A DNA stretch of 8,018 bases from an uncultured Mycoplasmatota bacterium (GTDB taxonomy: Bacteria > Bacillota_I > Bacilli_A > RF39 > UBA660), in the NCBI GenBank assembly GCA_900543675.1, contig UQRY01000041.1:1-8018 (forward strand), given 5' to 3'. This document shows positions 1 through 6,506 of this stretch, one piece after another. The notes below the pieces were generated by a model, which searched no databases, was not told the DNA's origin, and saw only the letters and a program-made list of their open reading frames with translations. Every line of letters starts with the position of its first letter. Position 1 is the first letter of the stretch. The position numbers and the translations under genes were made by a program.

Positions 1-4
1 AGTG

Positions 5-48
5 AGACATTTTCGCAAGTTAACACTTAAGACATTATCACAAATTAA
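5..48. repeat. Imperfect direct repeat pair at left edge
   Basis: Two 19-bp units, 5-23 (AGACATTTTCGCAAGTTAA) and 30-48 (AGACATTATCACAAATTAA), agree at 16 of 19 positions and start 25 bp apart. This lies just upstream of the prepilin gene promoter. Tandem, non-overlapping repeats of this kind are typical of transposase-binding sites at the ends of some insertion sequences, but they could also be operator sites for a regulator of the gene downstream. No transposase is visible in the window. The repeat is seen directly; its role is not known. Confidence 0.5.
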
Positions 49-80
49 TCATATTCTTTTTAAATGAAATAATTTTTTGC

Positions 81-109
81 TTTTCATTTTTAATGGGGAA
101 TGGTATACT
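81..109 (+). promoter_or_regulatory. Sigma-A-type promoter of the prepilin-like gene
   Basis: A -35-like TTTTCA (81-86) is followed after 17 bp by TATACT (104-109), preceded by TG at 101-102, which makes an extended -10. Transcription would start near 116, giving a leader of about 27 nt that carries the ribosome binding site AGAAGGGG (126-133), 9 nt before the GTG start. The -35 matches the consensus at 4 of 6 positions and the -10 at 5 of 6. Confidence 0.6.
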
Positions 110-142
110 GATAATTAGAAAAAATAGAAGGGGCAGGTTATA

Positions 143-3100
143 GTGAAAAAGAAAAGTGCATTTACTCTAATTGAATTATTAGCAACGATTACTATTTTAG
201 GAATACTATTAGGGATCGCAATTCCTGCTGTCATGGGTTATATGAAGCGGGGCACAATGGAATACTATAAATCATTAGAAAATAGTGTATTGAATGCTAC
301 TCGTGATTATTTGATCGACTATCGAAGTTTATATCCGAGAGAAATTGGTGGCATAGCTAGTATTAGTGGAGACGAACTATTAAATAACAAATATATCACG
401 AATATTGACGATGAAGATGGAAAAAAGTGCGATGCGACCGTAATTGTAGAAAAGACGGATAAAGATGAATATGATTATCATGTATGCTTAAAATGTGGAG
501 ATAATTATTCTTCTAGTGAAGAAATCTGTAACACGGGTGGTAATCAAGGGCAAACGAAGAATTATGTGATCGAAGTAGATAGTTTCCCAACTGAAGTAAG
601 ACAGGGAGATGATTTAACTTTACCAAAAGGGAAAGTTTACGAAGTAGAAAATGGAAATAAAACTTTAATTACGGACAAACTTGACCCAACCCCTAAAACA
701 ATCGACACAACAGTTTTAGGGACAACGAATGTGAGATGGGTATACCGATATAAAAGTACGAATCCTACATCTGTAAGAGTAGTTGATAAGGTATCTCCTG
801 AAAGACCAACTGTAAAATTAGAATATCCAGATGGAACAGAATACAAAGGAAGAAATAGTAATGGTAATATCAATGTTACTGCTCGAAGTATCGTAATGGA
901 AATTACGAGTCGAGATTATGCTTGTGTATTAGGAACAACTTGTCGAAGTAGATATCCAGATCTAAATGGTTCCGGAATAAAAGAAGTTAGGTATCGTGGA
1001 GAAACAGATACGAGTGATCGAATTATTCCAACCACTAAGACGACGACTAGATATACAGAAAATGAAAGTATTTGGGGAAGAGTAACATTAAAAACTGTAG
1101 ATAATAGTAATAATCAAAGCGAAGAAGTAAGTTTCGAAGTATATTTGGATAACGAAGCACCGACCAAAACAACAGTAACTTATCTAGGCGGAAGTAATAC
1201 CCATAGTTGGAAAAATAATTATAAATTAAAATTAAGTGCGACTGATGATATTGAAATAGCTTACTATGAAATATACATAGATGGTAATTATTATGGGACA
1301 ACCGGACCAGAATGGACACCACCCAATAATTTCAGTAGTTGCAAGACTACCTTTAGAGCCGTTGATTTAGCAGGAAATAAAGGTGCCTTCTCAGATAGTC
1401 AACATATTCATATGGATACCGAATCACCTAGTGTTCCAAGCGTTAAATATAACGGAGGAAGCAATACTTGTAGCTGGAAAAATAATTACAATTTAACTCT
1501 TTCTTCTACGGATAATGTAGGAGTAGATCATTATGAGATAGATACAAACGGCGACGGAAAAAGTGATCGAACAGTTAGTAGTAATTTTATTCCAGAGAAT
1601 GGTTTTAGTAGCTGTACAACCAGATTTAGAGCGGTAGATGAAGCAGGTAATGCTAGTGCTTGGACAGGAGATCATCATATTCATATGGATACCGAAAAAC
1701 CTAGTGTACCAACAGTTACTTATAATAGTGGAAGTAATACTTGTAGTTGGAAAAACAATTATAATTTAACCCTTTCTTCAACTGACAATGTATCTATTGC
1801 TTATTATGAAAGTGATGGTAACGGGGATGGAATAGCAGATTTTACAACGGAAAGTAATTTTATTCCGTGGAATGGATTTAGCAGTTGTACTCAACGTTTC
1901 AGAGCAGTAGATGTAGCTGGAAATGTAAGTGCTTGGACAGGAAATCATCATATTCATATGGATACTGAAAATCCTGTTCATACCTCATGGTGGTGGGGCG
2001 AAGTAACAAAAGATGTTGCTCGTCTTTATATCCAAGTAAGCGATAATGCATCAGGAATCAACCGAGTACAATGCCCAACTTCAACTCAAAATGGTAACTT
2101 TACTAACTGGTATTGGTTCAATGCCAATTGGGATAGTAGTGCCAATGCCTATCGTTGTGATATTACCCCAAGTACTTTTGGACATTATGGACAACAATAC
2201 AAAACCCATCTATATGTCTATGACAACGCCAATAATGGTGGCTACTATAGCGAATCTTCTACCAATGTACCTGGCATAGAATGGAATTATAGTTATAATG
2301 GTAGTGATGGAACCAATGGCTCTTCACAAGTATGGACGACACCATATAGTGGTAATTATCAATTTGAATTATGGGGAGCACAAGGAAGTGGAAGTAAAGG
2401 TGGAAAAGGGGGATACACCAAAGGTACAATTCACTTAAATGCTGGTGATAAGCTCTATATGTTCATAGGAGGTCAACCGCAAAGAGGAGCAGGGGGCTAT
2501 AATGGTGGAGGACAACCAGGTAGTCGAGTTGCTGCTTACAATACCGGTGGCGGTGGTGGCGCTACTGATATTAGAACAGTAAATGAGCAAACAGAATATG
2601 CCTATAAACGTCGGATTATGGTAGCTGGTGGTGGTGGAGCTGGTGGTGGCTCTACATCAAGTAGTAGCTACGGTTACGGTGGTGGCTTGACTGGTGGAAA
2701 TGGCTATACTGATGCAAGTTTGTCTTGTCCAAATGAAAGTGGCTACCAAAATTATCCAAATGGTTGCTTCGCTCGTGTTGCTGATGGAGGAAAAGCAAAT
2801 GGTGCTGGCTCTGGTGGAAAAGCATCGGTAAACAACTACAACAATATTTGGTATGTATCTGGAGCTGGTTCTTTCTACTTTGGTGGCGGAAGTAACAGCG
2901 GAAGCTGTAGTGGCGAATACTGTATTTGGTCCCAAGGTGGTGGCGGCGGCTGGTACGGCGGTGGCGCCGGTGCTAGCACGACACTCGTTGCCGGTGGAGG
3001 CGCAGGTGGTTCATCCTTCATTTCTGGACATCCTGGTTGTGTTGCTGTAAATGGAGATATGCAACCGATCGGTAATGTTTCTCTAACTGGATTAGCCTTT

Positions 3101-3175
3101 ACCAATACCGCAATGGAAAGTGGTGTTAACTCTGGACACGGTAAAATAAAAGTCACTCTAATTTCTCAAGATTAA
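143..3175 (+). CDS. Giant type IV prepilin-like surface protein with Ig-like repeats and glycine-rich domain
   Basis: A 1010-residue protein starting at GTG. Residues 1-6 (MKKKSA) form a short basic prepilin leader, with predicted cleavage between Ala6 and Phe7. FTLIELLATITILGILLG follows, with the invariant Glu at mature position 5 (E11) and a hydrophobic helix to about residue 30. A pilin-like region to ~135 holds Cys96, Cys115, Cys118 and Cys129. Ig-like beta segments cover about 139-335. Three tandem repeats follow at 336-424, 425-515 and 516-606. Residues ~607-712 form another beta domain resembling GBS Bsp-like repeats. From ~714 a glycine-rich domain runs to the end (FELWGAQG, MFIGGQP, GGGGGATDIR, MVAGGGGAGG), matching the family found in ALK/LTK receptors and many bacterial surface proteins. 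Inferred role: an adhesin or minor pilin extruded by a type IV pilus or pseudopilus system. Ordinary pilins have 120-200 residues, so the size is striking. No sortase motif is seen. The prepilin and glycine-rich calls are firm; the function is inferred. Confidence 0.85.
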   Translation: MKKKSAFTLIELLATITILGILLGIAIPAVMGYMKRGTMEYYKSLENSVLNATRDYLIDYRSLYPREIGGIASISGDELLNNKYITNIDDEDGKKCDATVIVEKTDKDEYDYHVCLKCGDNYSSSEEICNTGGNQGQTKNYVIEVDSFPTEVRQGDDLTLPKGKVYEVENGNKTLITDKLDPTPKTIDTTVLGTTNVRWVYRYKSTNPTSVRVVDKVSPERPTVKLEYPDGTEYKGRNSNGNINVTARSIVMEITSRDYACVLGTTCRSRYPDLNGSGIKEVRYRGETDTSDRIIPTTKTTTRYTENESIWGRVTLKTVDNSNNQSEEVSFEVYLDNEAPTKTTVTYLGGSNTHSWKNNYKLKLSATDDIEIAYYEIYIDGNYYGTTGPEWTPPNNFSSCKTTFRAVDLAGNKGAFSDSQHIHMDTESPSVPSVKYNGGSNTCSWKNNYNLTLSSTDNVGVDHYEIDTNGDGKSDRTVSSNFIPENGFSSCTTRFRAVDEAGNASAWTGDHHIHMDTEKPSVPTVTYNSGSNTCSWKNNYNLTLSSTDNVSIAYYESDGNGDGIADFTTESNFIPWNGFSSCTQRFRAVDVAGNVSAWTGNHHIHMDTENPVHTSWWWGEVTKDVARLYIQVSDNASGINRVQCPTSTQNGNFTNWYWFNANWDSSANAYRCDITPSTFGHYGQQYKTHLYVYDNANNGGYYSESSTNVPGIEWNYSYNGSDGTNGSSQVWTTPYSGNYQFELWGAQGSGSKGGKGGYTKGTIHLNAGDKLYMFIGGQPQRGAGGYNGGGQPGSRVAAYNTGGGGGATDIRTVNEQTEYAYKRRIMVAGGGGAGGGSTSSSSYGYGGGLTGGNGYTDASLSCPNESGYQNYPNGCFARVADGGKANGAGSGGKASVNNYNNIWYVSGAGSFYFGGGSNSGSCSGEYCIWSQGGGGGWYGGGAGASTTLVAGGGAGGSSFISGHPGCVAVNGDMQPIGNVSLTGLAFTNTAMESGVNSGHGKIKVTLISQD
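1148..1960 (+). repeat. Three tandem ~90-residue Ig-like repeats within the prepilin-like gene
   Basis: The units are 1148-1414 (89 codons), 1415-1687 (91) and 1688-1960 (91). Each begins D-x-E-x-P (DTE in the second and third), contains SNTxSWKNNY-x-L-x-LS-x-TD, then FSSC and FRAVD-x-AGN, and ends HIHM. The second and third are closest; the first is more diverged. Units 2 and 3 carry a Cys pair (443/491 and 534/582) that could form an intradomain disulfide. In unit 1 the first Cys is His354, leaving Cys400 unpaired. Confidence 0.9.
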
Positions 3176-3185
3176 GAAAAATTTA

Positions 3186-3213
3186 TTGACAAATCATCGA
3201 AAAGTGCTATGAT
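3186..3213 (+). promoter_or_regulatory. Promoter of the T-box / thrS transcription unit
   Basis: A perfect -35 TTGACA (3186-3191) and TATGAT (3208-3213) are separated by 16 bp, with an extended -10 TG at 3205-3206. It lies only 10 bp after the stop codon of the prepilin-like gene. The start point would fall near 3220, just before the T-box leader. Confidence 0.85.
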
Positions 3214-3221
3214 GAATATAT

Positions 3222-3438
3222 AAAAAGCAGTGATGAGAGACGAGATTTCTTCTACTTTTGATTACCAAGAGAGTCTGTGGCTGGTGAAAACAGATAATCG
3301 GTAGTAGAAATTACTACTCTTGAGTTGGACCTTAATCGGATTCCCGGCTAGTGCCGTTACCCAAAAATCAAGTGAGAAAACAGGATGGTACCGCGGGATG
3401 ATTTCGCTCCTTACAAGAATTAGTTGTAAGGAGCTTTT
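3222..3438 (+). ncRNA. T-box riboswitch, threonine specific (tRNA-Thr sensing)
   Basis: A cis-acting leader that reads tRNA-Thr charging and controls transcription of the two genes downstream. The Stem I distal region shows AAGAGAG (3267-3273) and GGCTGGTG (3279-3286), enclosed by TCTGT/ACAGA and GATTA/TAATC pairings. The specifier is read as ACT (3313-3315, Thr), placed as GAAATT-ACT-ACTCTTGAG, which fits the usual codon-purine-CY-x-TTGAG context. A small CGGC/GCCG hairpin precedes the T-box core TGGTACCGCG (3386-3395). TGGT there would pair with an ACCA tRNA end. AGGA (3382-3385) can pair with TCCT (3408-3411) to form the antiterminator, which competes with the terminator. The class is certain; the exact specifier was read by eye, but thrS downstream agrees with it. 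Confidence 0.93.
3406..3438 (+). terminator. T-box-controlled intrinsic terminator
   Basis: GCTCCTTACAA (3406-3416) and TTGTAAGGAGC (3424-3434) form a perfect 11-bp stem with a 7-nt loop, followed by TTTTATTTT. The left arm contains the bases used by the antiterminator, so uncharged tRNA-Thr binding would prevent this hairpin from forming. Confidence 0.93.
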
Positions 3439-3473
3439 ATTTTGCATACTAAGTAGTAATAAGGAGAAAAAAT

Positions 3474-4172
3474 ATGAAAAATAATCAAAGATACCGGATT
3501 AGTAATTTACCGACCAAAGCCTTATTTACGCGATTAGAGCAGTATCAAACAGAGTATATTCATCTAGAATCTAAACAATTAGAAGAGTCTTCTATCGTTC
3601 TTGAACAAAGAATGAGACAAATCAAAGACACGATGTTTTTGATGGAAGAATTAATAGTAAAACGGATATTAGAAAGTGGAGACTCTCTCCATGAGATTGC
3701 GCGAGTACTTATCGATTTAAATAGCGATCAACAAATCCCTCCGGTTAGAAAGAGGATAAAACAAAACATCTATCAGAAAGCTTTTGTTCATCGTTATTTA
3801 GAATATCGTAGTATGATCGATTATCGACTGTTAGCGCAAGTAGTCGATTTACTTGATCTCGATTATCTATTAAAAATAGTATGTGATAATAAAAAACCAC
3901 TATGTTCCTTGATCGAGGAACGTTTAGCCAACTGTCCGCTTTTAGATTTAGAAGCAGCTATTGAAAACTTGGCTCCGGAAACAGTATGGGAAGGATTGAT
4001 TCATCAAGATAATCCTCTCTATGAGTTAGCTCGTCAATCACTAGAAAGAAGAATATTTAGTGAAATGTTACCAGAAACGGAACAAGAAGTATTAGCCAAA
4101 ATTGAATTAGATATTAGTGAAGAGGAAGGAAAGATGTATAATGGAAATAAAGGAAAACGAAAGATTAAATAA
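3474..4172 (+). CDS. Unrecognised helical protein under threonine T-box control
   Basis: A 232-residue protein that I cannot assign to a family. The ATG start has AAGGAG (3461-3466) at 7-nt spacing. The sequence is predicted to be all helical and soluble: there is no signal peptide, membrane segment or obvious catalytic motif. Residues ~18-80 are charged and coiled-coil-like. Residues 119-157 and 158-199 look like a weak internal duplication, each with a hydrophobic helix, a DN(xx)PL turn (138-143; 179-182) and an arginine-rich amphipathic helix, reminiscent of helical-hairpin repeats. The last ten or so residues (MYNGNKGKRKIK) are read through the thrS ribosome binding site and start, so they may carry little function. 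The gene lies between the T-box and thrS and overlaps thrS by 32 nt, so it is made when charged tRNA-Thr is short and is probably translationally coupled. A link to threonine or translation is inferred from position only. Confidence 0.85.
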   Translation: MKNNQRYRISNLPTKALFTRLEQYQTEYIHLESKQLEESSIVLEQRMRQIKDTMFLMEELIVKRILESGDSLHEIARVLIDLNSDQQIPPVRKRIKQNIYQKAFVHRYLEYRSMIDYRLLAQVVDLLDLDYLLKIVCDNKKPLCSLIEERLANCPLLDLEAAIENLAPETVWEGLIHQDNPLYELARQSLERRIFSEMLPETEQEVLAKIELDISEEEGKMYNGNKGKRKIK

Positions 4173-5910
4173 ACTAAATCATTCATGTGCGCATTTATTA
4201 GCTCAAGCTGTAAAACATTTATACCCTGAAGCTAAGTTTTGGGTAGGACCAGTCATTGAAGATGGGTTCTATTATGATATCGACTTAGGAGATGCGGTAA
4301 TCAAGGAAGAAGATCTCGCTCAAATTGAAAAAGAGATGAAAAAGTGTGCGAAATCTGCTAAGAATATCGTTCGTCATGAGTTAACAAAAGAAGAAGCATT
4401 AAAGATGTTTCATGATGATCCATATAAATTAGACTTAATTGAGAGAATGGATGAAAATGAGAATGTAATCAGTTGTTATACGCAGGGAGATTTTACTGAT
4501 CTTTGCCGTGGACCACATGTCGATAACACGAAAGAATTAAAATATTTTAAACTCTTGAAAGTAAGTGGTGCTTACTGGAAAGGTGATGCGAAGAACAAGA
4601 TGCTTCAACGTATCTATGGTGTCTGCTTCGATACGGAAGAAGATTTACAAGAACACCTAGCTCTATTAGAAGAAGCGAAACAAAGAGATCATCGTAAATT
4701 AGGAAAAGAGTTAGATATCTTCATGACTCACGAATTAGTAGGTCCAGGTTTTCCAATGTGGTTACCAAATGGTGCTGTTGTGAGAAGATTATTAGAAAAT
4801 TATATCGTTGAAAAAGAGGTTGCTTTAGGATACCATCATGTGTATACGCCATGCGTAGCGACTACCGATCTATACAAAATTAGTGGTCACTGGGATCATT
4901 ATAAAGAAAATATGTTCCCAAGAATGAAAGTCGATGAGGAAGAATATGTACTAAGACCAATGAATTGTCCTCATCATATGTTGATTTATAAAAACTCTCT
5001 TCATTCTTACCGTGATTTACCAATCAGAATTGGCGAATTAGCTGCTGACTTCCGTTATGAAGCAAGTGGAGCAGTATGCGGATTGGAACGAGTACGTTGT
5101 ATGTGTCAAAATGATGCCCACCTTTTCGTTGCTCCTGATCAAATCGAAGAAGAATTTGCTCGTGTTGTGAATTTGATTTTGGATGTTTACCGTGATTTCG
5201 GACTAAAGAATTACTCATTCCGTTTATCACTAAGAGATCCAGAAGATACTGAGAAATACTTCCCAGATGATGAGATGTGGAATAAAGCAGAGAGTATGCT
5301 TAGAAAAGTATTAGATGATTTACATATCGATTACTTTGAAGCAATTGGAGAAGCCGCATTCTATGGACCTAAATTGGATGTTGAAGTAAAAACAGCTATC
5401 GGACATGAAGTGACTTTATCAACTTGTCAATTAGACTTTTTACTTCCAGAAAAATTTGATTTAACTTATGTAGATAAAGATGGAAGCAAAAAACGCCCTG
5501 TAGTTTTACACCGAGCTATTCTAGGAACAATCGATCGTTTCATGGCTTTCTTAATCGAAGAGACAAAAGGAGTATTCCCTGTTTGGTTAGCCCCAACGCA
5601 AGTCAATATCATTCCAGTCAATATCGAATATCATCTTGAGTATGCTCAAGAATTAAAGAACTGGTTAGAAAGTAATCATATTCGAGTAGAGTTGGATGAG
5701 AGAAATGAAAAACTAGGATACAAAATGCGAGATAGTCAAACGAGAAAAATCCCAATTACATTAATCATCGGTAATCAAGAAATCGAAAATCAGACGATTA
5801 GTTACCGTATCCATGGTAGTGAAGAAACGCATACATTAGGTAAAGAAGAATTCCTTAACCACTTAAACGAAGTCATCACTAAGAAAGTACTTCACCAGGA
5901 GCTTTATTAA
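4141..5910 (+). CDS. thrS: Threonyl-tRNA synthetase, TGS-less form
   Basis: Charges tRNA-Thr with threonine and hydrolyses mischarged Ser-tRNA-Thr. The protein has 589 residues from ATG 4141, chosen because AGGAAGGA (4123-4130) lies 10 nt upstream; a GTG at 4117 in frame lacks such support. The editing domain comes first, with HSCAH (His14, His18) and DLCRGPH (Asp120, Cys122, His126). The class II core follows: motif 2 FRYE (304-307), zinc ligands Cys276, His327 and His457, and motif 3 around LGTIDRF (461-467). The anticodon-binding domain spans about 481-589 (WLAPTQVNIIPV). Most bacterial ThrRS are near 640 residues with an N-terminal TGS domain of about 60; here the protein begins directly at the editing domain, as in mycoplasmas. 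All catalytic, zinc and editing residues are present, so it should be active. Transcription is controlled by the T-box upstream. Confidence 0.97.
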   Translation: MEIKENERLNKLNHSCAHLLAQAVKHLYPEAKFWVGPVIEDGFYYDIDLGDAVIKEEDLAQIEKEMKKCAKSAKNIVRHELTKEEALKMFHDDPYKLDLIERMDENENVISCYTQGDFTDLCRGPHVDNTKELKYFKLLKVSGAYWKGDAKNKMLQRIYGVCFDTEEDLQEHLALLEEAKQRDHRKLGKELDIFMTHELVGPGFPMWLPNGAVVRRLLENYIVEKEVALGYHHVYTPCVATTDLYKISGHWDHYKENMFPRMKVDEEEYVLRPMNCPHHMLIYKNSLHSYRDLPIRIGELAADFRYEASGAVCGLERVRCMCQNDAHLFVAPDQIEEEFARVVNLILDVYRDFGLKNYSFRLSLRDPEDTEKYFPDDEMWNKAESMLRKVLDDLHIDYFEAIGEAAFYGPKLDVEVKTAIGHEVTLSTCQLDFLLPEKFDLTYVDKDGSKKRPVVLHRAILGTIDRFMAFLIEETKGVFPVWLAPTQVNIIPVNIEYHLEYAQELKNWLESNHIRVELDERNEKLGYKMRDSQTRKIPITLIIGNQEIENQTISYRIHGSEETHTLGKEEFLNHLNEVITKKVLHQELY

Positions 5911-5925
5911 AAAAAATAAGAAATT

Positions 5926-5959
5926 TACACAATTTTATGTAAAGTTGTGTATTTTTTTT
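5926..5959 (+). terminator. Intrinsic terminator after thrS
   Basis: An 11-bp stem, 5926-5936 with 5941-5951 (outer part TACACAA/TTGTGTA, one G-T pair), closes a 4-nt loop and is followed by eight T (5952-5959). It starts 15 nt after the thrS stop and separates the thrS unit from the dcw cluster. Confidence 0.92.
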
Positions 5960-5978
5960 ACTTTTTGACAGAAAAACT

Positions 5979-6007
5979 TTGCGAAAAACACCGTTAGGAT
6001 ATATCAT
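5979..6007 (+). promoter_or_regulatory. Candidate promoter of the mraZ-rsmH-ftsL cluster
   Basis: TTGCGA (5979-5984) and TATCAT (6002-6007) are spaced by 17 bp. Transcription would begin near 6014, inside the MraZ operator, giving a 5' leader of about 38 nt. A better -35, TTGACA, lies at 5965-5970 but has no -10 at the right distance. A second candidate, a perfect TATAAT at 6048-6053, lies on the other side of the operator. Confidence 0.5.
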
Positions 6008-6043
6008 AATGGTAAGTAGTGGTTGATAGTGGTAAAAAGTGGG
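6008..6043 (+). promoter_or_regulatory. MraZ operator: four boxes at exact 10-bp spacing
   Basis: AATGG (6008), AGTGG (6018), AGTGG (6028) and AGTGG followed by G (6038) repeat with a period of exactly 10 bp, so all face the same side of the helix. MraZ operators in several bacteria are tandem TGGG-type repeats at this period, and Mollicutes versions are described as AAAGTG(T/G)-N3 repeats. The last box runs into the GGGGGA used as the mraZ ribosome binding site. MraZ, encoded immediately downstream, should bind here and autoregulate the cluster. Confidence 0.85.
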
Positions 6044-6051
6044 GGATTATA

Positions 6052-6501
6052 ATGGAATCGATGCTAATGGGGGAATATCATCATTCGCTCGATGAAAAAG
6101 GGAGATTGATTATCCCAACCAAATTTAGAAATAGTCTAAAAGAAGAGTTTATCTTAACTAGAGGGTTAGATAACTGTCTTTTTGGGTATTCAAAAGAGGT
6201 ATGGGAAGAGTTAATAACGAAATTAGAAAAGCTTCCTTTTACCCAAAAAGATGCCCGTAGTTTTATCCGTTTCTTTCTATCAGGTGCTACCATTTGTGAA
6301 GTAGATAAACAAGGTCGGATTCGCATTCCTGCTGTACTATCTACTTATGCCGGTTTAGTTCGTGATTGCGTAATCATCGGTGTAGGGGATAGAATGGAAA
6401 TATGGCAAAAAGAAAAATGGGAGAAATTCCTTTCGGAGAACGAAGAAAAATTATCGGAAATGGCCGAAGGATTATTTTCTCCAAATAGCGATAGTTGGTG
6501 A
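6052..6501 (+). CDS. mraZ: Transcriptional regulator MraZ
   Basis: DNA-binding regulator at the head of the division and cell wall cluster. It forms oligomeric rings that bind tandem repeats in its own promoter. The product has 149 residues, close to the usual ~143. It has two SpoVT/AbrB-like halves, each with the family DxxxR motif: DEKGR (14-18) and DKQGR (85-89). Typical family stretches are MGEYHHSLDEKGRLIIP, LTRGLDNCLFGY, DARSFIRFFLSGAT and VIIGVGDRMEIW. The start at ATG 6052 was chosen because GGGGGA (6041-6046) is 5 nt upstream. ATG 6061 (MLMGEYHH) matches the usual family N-terminus better and cannot be excluded, while the in-frame GTG at 6019 lies inside the operator and is unlikely. 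The TGA stop is followed after 5 nt by rsmH. Confidence 0.96.
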   Translation: MESMLMGEYHHSLDEKGRLIIPTKFRNSLKEEFILTRGLDNCLFGYSKEVWEELITKLEKLPFTQKDARSFIRFFLSGATICEVDKQGRIRIPAVLSTYAGLVRDCVIIGVGDRMEIWQKEKWEKFLSENEEKLSEMAEGLFSPNSDSW

Positions 6502-6506
6502 AAAGT

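Noticed and set aside
2046..2279. Plus-strand frame of 77 codons inside the prepilin-like gene
   Set aside because: It is in another frame of a strongly supported gene, has no ribosome binding site and resembles no known protein.
2875..3156. Minus-strand frame of 93 codons, proline-rich
   Set aside because: It is the complement of the GGN runs of the glycine-rich domain. It has no start signal and no independent support.
3262..3447. Minus-strand frame of 61 codons
   Set aside because: It lies over the T-box leader and terminator, whose RNA structure on the + strand explains the sequence.
4117..4140. GTG start extending ThrRS by 8 residues
   Set aside because: The extension reads through the AGGAAGGA that serves ATG 4141, and ThrRS relatives show no such residues.
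5965..5970. TTGACA as -35 of the mraZ promoter
   Set aside because: No -10-like hexamer lies 16-19 bp downstream; the region there reads ACACCG. TTGCGA at 5979 has better spacing to TATCAT.
6019..6051. GTG start extending MraZ by 11 residues
   Set aside because: It lies inside the MraZ operator with no ribosome binding site, and the added residues are not typical of the family.
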